64,000 bases of DNA, taken from contig JAQOTA010000064.1 of assembly GCA_029532415.1 (NCBI GenBank), positions 1-64,000 on the forward strand, written 5' to 3'. The notes under the pieces were generated by a model. That model ran no database searches, was not told the origin of the DNA, and worked only from the letters and a program-made list of their open reading frames with translations. Of the stretch, positions 1 to 9,351 are shown one piece after another. The stretch comes from Marasmius tenuissimus. Taxonomy: Eukaryota; Basidiomycota; Agaricomycetes; Agaricales; Marasmiaceae. The stretch's first letter is position 1. Every line of letters begins with the position of its first letter. The position numbers and the translations under genes were made by a program.

Positions 1-475
1 TGTAGCGCCTGCTATTAAAAAGCAGCTTCGGAGCCTTGTTTTTGTGCGATTTTAGCATAAAACAGATAAGAAATGACTAGGTAATACGAGTACTAGAGCG
101 AGTCCCGAGCGGCTAGTAAAAGGCTCAGATCCTAGCATAAGGAGAGAATAGCGCCTCGGAGGCGTCTCTCCTTATCTCTGAAAACTGTAGGAGTCGTATA
201 ACTGACGAAAGTATCACTTCGGAGGCACGACTAGGACCTGTAGTCATAACAAGGGAATATCTCCAGTGGCTCGGAGGCATCGTACTAAGGATTAGAATAA
301 CAGAATCAGACTTAACGAAGACCCGTACTAGTAGGGATAGACAGAGGAGGTCACCGCGGAAGCATGGATGGTCGGAAAGCGAGACTAAGTCGAGCCTCAG
401 AAGCTTGGTATAAGGTCGAGGCCTCGCTTTGGAGGCATGATTGATTCAAGTATACTAGGTATACTACAGGTTACG

Positions 476-1170
476 CTAGTCATCCATATTGGCTAGAGCT
501 ACCTCATCCCAACCGAAGTAATTATCTACGTCGGAATCTTCAGGATAATAAGAATCAATGAAGGTTTCATGATCTAGATAATCGGTATAGAATGGATCGC
601 ATAAAATAGGATTATAGAAAGAAAAGGATCGAGAGAGCCAACGACCCATGACAGGGGAATACTGGAAGAACGAGAGCTTGGTATAGTCAAGCTTCGGAGG
701 TGCTGGGCACTCAGCACAGCTGACGACGGCGTCGATCCAAGCGTTGACGGCTCCAGGAGTACGAGCGGTTTTGAAGTCGAGGAATCCCACTCGAGCAATG
801 GACTCGGCAACCATGTCGATGATAGACCTGGCGTCGTGAGGAATGAAGTGGTCAAAGGTGTCCTCGCAGAGATAGATTTCGTCCTGGATCATGTCGTAAC
901 GAATCACGTAGCCCCAGTAGACGGATCTGTGGCGACTGAGGAAGAACTGCTGGAAGATGATTCCGAGGATAGCTTCTCGTTCTGCGTCGAGTGGAATGGG
1001 TAGGATGATGCGGCGCTCCTTGATCTTATCAGAGTAATCTTCTGGATACCACCAGAGCTTATACAACTCTGGAGAGGAAGTCAGAAGGCCGCCTCGGAAT
1101 CTAGAAAGTAGAAAGGCTTACTATAGAGTAAGTTGCGAAAGTGGTCTTCAATGTTATGCAAGCGTGCCAT
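476..1170 (-). CDS. Antisense LTR gene, 213 aa, unknown function
   Basis: I do not recognise this protein. The model has exon 1 at 1170-1122 (ATG) and exon 2 at 1068-476, with a 53-bp GTAAGC..CAG intron. The exons sum to 642 nt, exactly 214 codons including stop. The product starts MARLHNIEDHF and continues YKLWWYPEDYSDK; it is acidic and aromatic-rich, with no membrane segment or known catalytic motif that I can see. Without the intron the reading frame lacks an ATG, which supports splicing. It lies in U3, opposite to the LTR promoter, so the element carries two copies. This copy is intact; the 3' LTR copy is frameshifted. Confidence 0.66.
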
Positions 1171-2019
1171 AGTACGCTCGGGGAAAAGTAAGCAAGGAAT
1201 TGGGACAACCTAGCACTTGCTTTTACTGACCTCTGGACTGGCCGCTGAAATGGAAATTTTACTTCGGAAACTAGGAAATTAGCGCTTCGGAGGCGTGGAT
1301 CCGAACCAGGCACTGGGCGCTAAACAATGATCGAGAAGTGATCGAAGGAGTTGCACCGTCGAGGTACCTCCCTTATACTCGTACATGGAGATATTGACTG
1401 TACTAAGGGCATAGTTGGTGCTGGTGGCAAAACACAGTGCTCAACTGCACTGGGAGGCAAGGGACTAGAAAGAAAGGAATGGTGTACCAAGGAATCGAGT
1501 AGGAGTTCTGGCTGAACCATTGAACTATTACCCGGTATCCAAGGCACCAAGATTGGATATAGTGGGGCGGCCATATGGATGGCAGGACCTCAGAATTATC
1601 CGAGCTACGGAAAGGACATCGACCTGGCTATGAACGGCTGGGTAACTCCATGAATATAGGCATCTAGTAGCACTTCGGAGGCACGTACTTTGCTTCAGAC
1701 GAAGGGAGTATATGCTTCGGAGGCAAACAGAACAGGATGACCTACGATGATTGAAGGGTCTAGAACCGGAGAATCAATGCTGCGGAGGCAGATAGGCAGA
1801 ACGGAACCATCGATAGGAGAGACCCGGAAGAAAAGAATGTTAGAGAATGTTCGAGGCTGATGATACTTCCGAAGCAAATTATTGGTTTTGACTTTGGGGT
1901 TCAAAAGCGTAGATTAAACACAAAACTCTCCAAGTATATTCCAAAGTAGGTAGTTTATGCCTCCGAGGCATGGTTTATTCGATATTTGTACAATTAGGTA
2001 GAATTAGAGCCTCCTAGGG

Positions 2020-2026
2020 TATATAA
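2020..2026 (+). promoter_or_regulatory. TATA box of 5' LTR sense promoter
   Basis: TATATAA lies in the context GCCTCCTAGGGTATATAAG. It is the best TATA match in the LTR and would place the start of genomic RNA near 2050, giving a U3 of about 2 kb. The context resembles the antisense promoters at 13359 and 17159, which also have a GCCTC/GAGG block next to TATA. Confidence 0.6.
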
Positions 2027-2707
2027 GCAGTGGGGTTTTCATCAAGAATCCCCAAGCAATCCGTACGATTAGTATTCAGAGGATACGAAGCTATTCCACT
2101 TGTTGGGTAGTCAGTTGACTCGGGAGCGCTTCTGGAGAGACATTAGAACGGAATAGAACTTTGTTTGCCCAAACCTAGAAAATCCATTGAACACTTGCTT
2201 GACCTTGACTTTGCATTGTTTGTCTGCGACGCCGACTTGACTGGCTGAGCTATTGTTGAACTTCCGAAGCTAATTGGGCTGAGGATATTGTTCGCCGTTG
2301 ACAGTTGGTCTTCGGTCATTGACAGACTTGATTGGAGTCTTATTGCCATTGTTTGATTTGATTGTCTTGTTACCCCTCGCTGTTCGAGTGGTTCTGAAGC
2401 TAGTTGAAGCCTAAGAACGCACTTCCGAAGCACCAAACAAAACTCTACGCTCCCCGAAGCAACCTATAAACCTCTCTTCCGAACCCCACTTTTGACCTCC
2501 GAACTGGTTTCAGAGGCGAAGCTACCTTAGTTGGATAGTTTCTTGAGTCAGATTTCCTTCAGCCTACTATTGCAGTCTGGCTAAGAGCGGAACCTACGAT
2601 CAACGCCGATCCCCGATTCCCGCACCCTTCAGCTACACTCTTGAGTGTTGGGAGGATTTGACCTACGAGTTAGATTTTATTATACACCGCGAGTGGCGCT
2701 TTACATC

Positions 2708-2722
2708 TGGAGCCCGACCTTG
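2708..2722 (+). other. Putative primer binding site
   Basis: Two bases after the 5' LTR comes TGGAGCCCGACC, in the normal place for a tRNA primer site. A primer pairing here would end in ...GGGCTCCA, meaning a U discriminator base, as in eukaryotic tRNA-Cys. The tRNA identity is inferred only; no matching tRNA gene is in the window. Confidence 0.5.
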
Positions 2723-2810
2723 AGGGAAGGATCTAGTTTAGAGTGTACTAGTGGTAGATAGTGAAGTCTGTTCAAGAATTATACAACTTTTGCTGTTTCG
2801 TCCAAGTTAG

Positions 2811-4927
2811 GAAGTCACCGTACATTCACACCGATTGAGCTTCACTCCGAAGCTCAGTTATTCAAAAGAGATTGCTCCAGTTTTAAGGAACAAAATTCCT
2901 AGAGACTCGGCGACCTCATCTGCAGCTGGTTTAGGGTCAGTCAACGACTACCTGCCTACCAGAAGAACGAGAAAGAAGAATCCGGTTATTCCGGGAGCTT
3001 TTGAAGAAGAAACACCTGTACAGGAGGAAACCACACCTCCAAAGATCCACGTTTCGGGATTTGGTTCTGAAGACTCAGAATTAAGCCCTATCACAGATTC
3101 GTCTGAGGAAGTAGACAGACAAGTCAGATTTCGGGACGAAGAGTCATTGACGCAGGAACTACCTCCGGCAGGACTTGGCATACCAGAGTCGGACTTTACT
3201 TTTCAAACTCCTCAGGAACGAGTGAACCTCGATCTTAACACCGCAATCTTGGGACTTAGATTTCTCAATATCATTAGAAAGAACGACGAGCTTCAGAAGA
3301 AGATAATTCGGAAACGAAGTAAGAAGGACCCAGAGTTTCGCCTAGAACAAAAGAGAAAGGCAGCGCTTCGGGGCTTTCATCATCAGAAGTTTAAAGTTCG
3401 TATACTACCACCAGAAGAGAAATCAGATTCCGAAGACACGATGACAGAACACGTAACAAGAGAAAGTTGGAGAGATCTGACTGATGCACAGAAAGAACAG
3501 GTGGCGTCTGAAAAGGGGAAGGCGCATAAGTTCCCAGTGGCGTTTCAGGGCAATACGGAAGACGAATGGCTCTGTTGGTTCGACGATGTCGAAGCAGCCT
3601 TTGTTGCGAAAAAGATCACTATGGATGAAGCGAAGATATTTTGTGCTATTAGTAGCATGAGTTACTCGCTTCGGAAGGAAGTAGAGACTCTTAAATCGAG
3701 CAGAGGGCGCAGCTGGGAGAATTCAAGAAAGAAATTGAAAGTGCATGGGCTATAGACGCCAAGTATGGAAGCCATGAAGCTCTGAGGAGGGTCATTGATG
3801 AGTTCGCTACGATGTCCCTACAAGTGTCAGAGTCTAGATTCAATGCCTTTGTTCGGAGGTTCCGAATGGAGGCGGCGAAACTTCAGAAGCCTCCGGCGTT
3901 GCTGTCCAACAAAACACTAGTAGATATGTTTCTGAAAGCATTTGATTATATGGCAATGAAAGCCATTGTGGATGGATTGCAGATTAGAGCCCAAATGAAA
4001 GCTCAGACAGGGGGAGGTAATGCGGAAGAAAGCGAAAGACGGAAGCAGGACCCTTACACCCTGGAGGAAGTGATTGGTCAGGCGGAGATGATCATGAAGT
4101 CTGGGAGCGGATATACCTACATGCAGACCTCCTCGGAATCAAAGATGAAGAGGGACGCTGCGGAGGTACCAGTACCGAGAGAGGTTCGGCAGGGTACACT
4201 TAGAACACATGGAAAGTCTGAACCGGCGAAAAAGACGGAATTGGACGATGATACCATGAAGGTGCTAGCAAAAGTGGATACCTACGATACGAAGCTGAAA
4301 ACCTTCCAGTCGGACATGGAACAGTTCCAGACTAGAGTGATTGAGAATCTGCAGAAATCCGAGAAGACGTTGGATAATAATTTGGTAGAACTGCGAAAGC
4401 TGATCATGACTTCGGCAACAAGAGAAGCGCCGAAGGCATCCTATTCTAGTGGGTACAAACCACCTATGAAGACGGGAACCGCAATGCTGGGGAAAGCCGC
4501 TCAGGATATGTCGACAGGAACTACTTGTTTCATGTGTGGCAAAACCGGGCATATGGCGCCAGAGTGTGATTACCAGGAGGAATGTATCAAGAAAGGATGG
4601 ATACGGAAGGGTGATGGAGGAAAGTACGTCTTATACGATGGCTCTCCAGTACCTTTTGTAAGATTCGGCGAGAACAAGCAGAGATGGGAAATCATTAAGG
4701 AGAAAGCTGAAGCTAACCACTGGCCTAACACCAGTGGAGGGGAAGACCCTACGGCGGTATTGTTCGCAACTGAGCAAGAACCAGGCCGGGAGAGCTTCAT
4801 GCAGAAGACAGCCCCTGATATATCGGATCACCCGTTAATTAAGGAAATGGCTGGCAGACTTGGATCGATGGAGGATGTGATGGAATCCTACCTTAATATG
4901 GAGTCAAAAGATGAGTCAAAAAACTAG
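2811..4927 (+). CDS. gag: Gag polyprotein of giant element (one frameshift)
   Basis: Gag forms the virus-like particle and binds RNA. The frame is open from 2811 to 3755, then continues one frame back to 4927. The conserved stretch resumes as KKEIESAW just past the shift near 3715, where a single missing G (GAGAATTC in place of GAGGAATTC) would restore the frame. A CX2CX4HX4C zinc knuckle is encoded at about 4526-4567 (CFMCGKTGHMAPEC). No in-frame ATG precedes 3441. The frame opens just after TTAG at 2807-2810, so the N terminus may come from a spliced leader (inference). The 3' end reads TCA AAA AAC TAG, a slippery site next to the stop. Confidence 0.82.
4918..4924 (+). other. Possible -1 frameshift site A AAA AAC at end of gag
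   Basis: A AAA AAC sits in the correct gag phase and is followed directly by TAG. A -1 slip enters an open frame reading KLERPRMERRSS, which continues to 5211. A AAA AAC is an established retroviral-type slippery heptamer. The alternative is loss of one A from a seven-A run in this copy. Confidence 0.5.
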
Positions 4928-6434
4928 AACGACCAAGGATGGAGCGCAGAAGCTCACCTCGGAAGAGTTCTGTGACTCCGGAGGTTCCACAGGTAGTAAT
5001 ACCACCAGCCCCACGAGCTATTAGAGAGTGGAAGCGGAAGCAAGAAAATAAAGAAAAACCACAAAAAGTTAGAATTTCTGAGCCTGAGGTTTCTGTTTCT
5101 GTTCGACCTAATACACCGCCTCCGAAGCGTAGGGAGATTAGAGCGGTTGTACCGACAATTGATACCCATGCATCTTCAGATGAGGAGGATGAACCCCCGA
5201 GGAATCTGTAAGTGTAAACCCCGTAGGAGGAAGGACTGGGCGAGATAAGGACGCGACCCCAGTGACTACGCCACCTCCTTCGGTGAAACGACCTTTTGAC
5301 GATGTACCGGCTGTAACCAGACCGGCTATACCCAGAGATCACGTCGTCTCCATTAGCGATGTTGCGGGGAATGTTCGTCATGTCACCCCGAACACGGATA
5401 CCCTAAGACTTTCGAAGGGACCACACAGGCCGCAAGGTCCGGGCGCTTCGGAAGCACCCAAAAGGACAATTATTAAGTCCACGGATGTGGAGGAAGAAAT
5501 CGTGGAGAGGATGATGAAGCAAGAGCTTTCTGTGACGCAGGAAGAGTTGCTAGCCATTTCACCAGGAGTTAAGAAGATCTTCCAACGCAAAGCTCGAAAT
5601 CGAGCCATTCAACGTACTTCGGTGGAATCTTTTATTCAGGAGATTGCCTCCGAGGACGTTGAGAAAGTTGAGAAAGTGATTGGCATGGAAGCGTCGTACG
5701 TTGTTCAAGTATCTGACATGGACCTGGATGAACAGTTCGAGGTTCTGAAGGTCGCAGTCGGAGATTTGCCCGCCGGGGCGGTGGTTCAGAAGGACATTAC
5801 CGAAGTGTTTCGACAAGATATAGAGTCGAGCGACCGCAGCAAGATCATTATTGTTGCGAGCACCTCGGATGCACTGAGGTCGGTATATCCTAAAATCAAC
5901 CAATCGGATGAGGTAGAAAGCATCTTGGATAGCGGGTCGCAGATCATTGCCATGGATATGATGGTCGCTGTTGGGCTCGGTGTACATTGGGACCCAGACA
6001 CGGTTATTCATATGCAGGGAGCAAATGGACAGTTGAAGAAGACGAGGGGACTGGCTCGTAATGTGCCTTTCCGCTTCGGCGACTTGACATTCTACTTGCA
6101 ACTGCACATCTTAGATAGCGCACCGTACAAAGTGCTACTAGGACGGCCATTTGACGTATTAACAGAATCACAAATTCACAACTATGCCGATGGGTATCAG
6201 GAATTGACCATCCGGTGCCCTAACTCAGGACAGAGGTCAACAATAGGAACATATCCGAGGGGACAGGGTAAGAAAATAGTGCCTCGGAGGACTGAGCACA
6301 CCCTGAAAGACATGGGACGACCCTCGGAGGAACAGCAATCTGCAGAGGAAACGGAAAGCGATAAGGAACAGCCTCAAGATAATAACTACTCTTCGGAGGA
6401 GGCTGGAAATTTTCACGATACCTTGATGAACTGA
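4928..6434 (+). CDS. pro: Linker and retroviral-type aspartic protease
   Basis: The frame after gag runs through a charged, low-complexity linker (about 4928-5200). It then shifts -1 at a run of five C (5194-5198) into the 5193-6434 frame. The catalytic motif DSGSQIIAMD is at about 5928-5957 (D-S-G), and the flap/C-terminal signature YKVLLGRPFDVL follows near 6127. This layout matches DUF4100-type basidiomycete Gypsy proteins. The enzyme would cleave Gag-Pol during particle maturation. The frame ends at TGA 6432-6434, just after the A AAT TTT heptamer at 6407-6413. Confidence 0.83.
6407..6413 (+). other. Possible -1 frameshift site A AAT TTT
   Basis: The protease-frame codons read GGA AAT TTT CAC and end at TGA 6432-6434. 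A -1 slip at A AAT TTT continues as SRYLDELIPDQGEVAVV in the next ORF, which is clearly coding from the first codon after the slip. The heptamer has the X XXY YYZ form in the right phase. A one-base deletion in this copy is the alternative. Confidence 0.45.
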
Positions 6435-7369
6435 TCCCAGATCAGGGAGAGGTGGCCGTAGTACTCGAAGCGGATGAAGCTGGGCAAGTCCATATAACGA
6501 AAGTCAAGATTCCAGATCAGAGAAAATTTGATGATAGAGAGCTTGCGGAAGCATTTATGTTGGCCTCCGAGCCAGAGGAAGCTGAAGCAGCAGAAATGCT
6601 CGATGCGTACGTCAACCAAACCATCGAGGATGGAAAGTGTGTATATAGTACTTGGCGTGAGAGTCTGGATCGGGAACCTCCGAAGCGGACTGTCTCCTCG
6701 TACATGCAGAGACCACTACCTGAGAGGAAAGGACCACCGCCTCGGAAGATGGTGTCTCGGCCTAGTACTGTCCCTAGATCAAAGTACAAAGCTGTATTTT
6801 CAAAGAAATTCCCAAAGGAACTTGATAGACTAAGAAGGTTCGAGATTAGAAAGCTCGGAGCCTGGAGAAAACTTATGGACGTCTTAGATTTCATATCGGA
6901 CTACGGACAAACAGAACTGATAGATGCTTTTGAACGAAACCTTGGGACTGACCCCTCCAAGACTGGATTCGAGGGCGAGCTAGCGAAAATCATTATTCGA
7001 GAGCTTGCGGCTCGGAAACAACGGGAATCCAAGCCCGGCCAGCTACCTAACCTGTTTTCGACGTTACTTTCAGAACTCAGTGACTTAGGGAGGGTCTTTG
7101 AACAAATAAAAGAAATTAGAAAAGAGCATATGCAGTTTGAGGGGTGTCAGTTGGACGGTGAGGAATTAACGGAGTTCGTGAGTAATGATACTCTGCATCA
7201 GGTTCTTGTCTACGGATGGTTGCGACATCCAGATAACAGTGCTGGAGTCGGGAAGGTGCTTCGGATGTTTGAAACCATGGATCAGATTTGCGAAAAGGTG
7301 GCTCGGAGGCTAATGTCGCCGAGGTATTCTCGCAGTTTGAACTGGGCTCCGAAGACCTACAAACTGTGA
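6414..7369 (+). CDS. Pol linker domain (DUF4100-type region), unknown role
   Basis: This charged helical segment of about 300 residues lies between protease and reverse transcriptase. It contains a run rich in Pro, Arg and Lys (PLPERKGPPPRK), then an alpha-helical region (RFEIRKLGAWRKLMDVLDF). It has no catalytic motif that I can see and its role is unknown. The coding signal passes to the frame of the RT ORF near 7292-7310, at an A4 run where one more A would fuse the frames (EKGGSEAN). The overlapping tail to 7369 is probably not translated as part of an intact polyprotein. Confidence 0.66.
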
Positions 7370-9351
7370 AGTCGGTGTTTGGGAAATACAAACCGGTTGC
7401 CCTAAAGGTAAAACCTGTCAAGGCTCCGCTGCCGGGAGAGTTCAGAGTGGAAAGGAATATTGAAGGGGATCCACTGGCGGACCTACCTGAACTGCCTATT
7501 CACCCTCCTGAATTCCAACCGACAGGCCGATACACTGAAGAAAGAAAAGCCATCATAGATCAGAACCATGCGGAAGAGTTTTTATGGAAAGAGGAGCGTA
7601 AATTGATGCACTATCTGATGATGGTGCATGAGTCTGCGTTTGCCTGGAGTCCGGAGGAAGGGGGATCGTTCAGAACCGACTTCTTCCCACCGGTCAAGTT
7701 TCCGGTTCTACCCCACACACCTTGGGTAGAGAGAAACATACCAATCCCACCCGGGATTTTCGAACAAGTATGTGGCATTATTAAAGATAAGATTAATGCG
7801 GGGGTCTATGAACCTTCGAGTTCCTCGTATCGATCGAAATGGTTTTGTGTTCTTAAGAAGGATGGAAAGAGCCTCCGACTTGTGCATAGCTTGGAACCCT
7901 TGAACGCTGTGACTATTCAGTATTCGGGCATTCCTCCAGCGACTGCGGAAGTGGCAGCAGCTTTTTCTGGGCGGTCATGCATTGGTCTCCTAGATATCTA
8001 TGTGGGGTATGATGAACGCCTCATTGATGAAGATTCAAGAGACTTAACGACTTTCCAAACGCCCTTCGGACCTCATAGACTAGTGAAATTACCTATGGGC
8101 TGGACTAACTCGGTACCCATATTTCACGATGATGTTACGTACATCCTTAGGGATGAGATTCCTTATATTACTAGACCTTATGTGGATGATGTGCCTATTA
8201 AAGGGCCTCCGACTCGTTACGAGATACCTGGGAAACCAGGGGAATACGAGACAATACCAGGAAATCCAGGAATTCGGAGGTTCGTATGGGAGCATTTCCA
8301 GAATGTGAATCGGATCTGTCAAAGAATGAAGTACTGCGGAGTCACTTTCTCCGGTACCAAAGCGTTCCTCTGTGTCTCAGAAGGAGATGTACTCGGGCAC
8401 AGATGTTCGTATGAAGGAGAAAAGCCAATGGAAAAGTTCGCAAACACGATCCTGTCGTGGGACCCTCACAAGTTCCGCGATAAGACGGATATTAAGTCCT
8501 TCTTGGGGACGGCGGTTCAACTGAGGCAGTTTATTAAGGATTATGCTAAGATTACTAGACCTCTGAATCGGTTGACTTCTAAGTCGGTTGCTTTCGAGAT
8601 GGGTGAAGAAGAGTTTGAGGCTGTCGAGGTTTTGAAAGAAGCAATTCGGAAGGCCCCAGCGCTTCGACCCATTGATGTTAACAATCCGAATGGATTGGTA
8701 TTGTCAGTCGACACTTCGTGGCAGGCTGTTGGTTTCATTCTATATCAAGTGGACCCAGACAACCCGAAGAAGAGGCATTACAACTGGTTCGGATCTATAC
8801 CTCTCAATGAACGAGAGGCCAGGTTTTCACAGCCTAAGAGAGAACTATTCGGTTTAAAAATCGCCTTACAGGCCACATTCTACCAGACATATGGATGTCG
8901 ACCGTTAATAGTTGAAACGGATGCCAGCTATATTAAAGGAATGTTGGATAATCCGAGCTGTGGACCTAATGCTACGATCAATAGATGGATTGAAGAGATT
9001 CGGAAGTACAAATTCGAGTTAGTACATGTCAAAGGAGCTACACATGGACCGGATGGATTATCTCGACCACCGCCCGGAGGCATAGAAACGCCTCGGGGAA
9101 AGGAAGAAGAAGATGCAGCTTGGGATGAAGACGACGGAGAACCTATTCCATTTACTTTGGGGGAGGGAGAATCTTCGTTTCCCTATGACTTCGACGAGTA
9201 TAAGCATACTATCGATGCTCGAGGGGGTATTTGTTCAAGCTGGCTACTTCGGAAGAGGATTTCAGAGACGAGTTGCAGGCAGCGGAAGAAGATGCGCGAG
9301 TTTGGACTTGTCAGGTCCAGGATCATATGCGACAGTTTGGCTCGGAGGTGA
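7288..9351 (+). CDS. pol: Reverse transcriptase and RNase H
   Basis: The RT fingers/palm begin near 7730 (NIPIPPGIFEQV); SSYRSKWFCVLKKDGK and LDIYVGYDERL follow. The catalytic YVDD is at 8179-8190 (YVDDVPIKGP). The connection region has FLGTAVQLRQFIKDY. RNase H shows LVLSVDTSWQAVGF, the glutamate motif KRELFGLKIA and the aspartate motif VETDAS. The enzyme copies genomic RNA to DNA in the particle. In this copy the frame runs into DARGGICSSW at about 9220 and is lost. The true continuation is one frame back, at a G5 run (9223-9227). Confidence 0.93.
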   Translation: MRKGGSEANVAEVFSQFELGSEDLQTVKSVFGKYKPVALKVKPVKAPLPGEFRVERNIEGDPLADLPELPIHPPEFQPTGRYTEERKAIIDQNHAEEFLWKEERKLMHYLMMVHESAFAWSPEEGGSFRTDFFPPVKFPVLPHTPWVERNIPIPPGIFEQVCGIIKDKINAGVYEPSSSSYRSKWFCVLKKDGKSLRLVHSLEPLNAVTIQYSGIPPATAEVAAAFSGRSCIGLLDIYVGYDERLIDEDSRDLTTFQTPFGPHRLVKLPMGWTNSVPIFHDDVTYILRDEIPYITRPYVDDVPIKGPPTRYEIPGKPGEYETIPGNPGIRRFVWEHFQNVNRICQRMKYCGVTFSGTKAFLCVSEGDVLGHRCSYEGEKPMEKFANTILSWDPHKFRDKTDIKSFLGTAVQLRQFIKDYAKITRPLNRLTSKSVAFEMGEEEFEAVEVLKEAIRKAPALRPIDVNNPNGLVLSVDTSWQAVGFILYQVDPDNPKKRHYNWFGSIPLNEREARFSQPKRELFGLKIALQATFYQTYGCRPLIVETDASYIKGMLDNPSCGPNATINRWIEEIRKYKFELVHVKGATHGPDGLSRPPPGGIETPRGKEEEDAAWDEDDGEPIPFTLGEGESSFPYDFDEYKHTIDARGGICSSWLLRKRISETSCRQRKKMREFGLVRSRIICDSLARR

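Larger units (their letters stand above)
1..2705 (+). repeat. 5' LTR of giant element
   Basis: This copy matches 17619-20323 over its full length and has TG..CA ends. The window begins exactly at its first base. It is much longer than usual for a Gypsy LTR because the U3 part carries an antisense two-exon gene (476-1170). A TATATAA at 2020-2026 marks the probable sense promoter, leaving about 2 kb of U3. The LTR holds many copies of a CTTCGGAGGC-like word in both orientations. Compared with the 3' LTR it has single-base indels near 669 (extra C) and in the A run near 2167. Confidence 0.96.

Noticed and set aside
1320..1574. Minus-strand ATG ORF in the 5' LTR (MAAPLYPILVPWIPG...)
   Set aside because: It is open for 84 codons in one LTR but truncated by substitution in the other. 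I found no splice partner or recognisable motif, so I did not call it a gene.
5559..6107. Minus-strand 182-codon ORF over the protease
   Set aside because: The sense strand here encodes a recognisable retropepsin, so this is a shadow frame.
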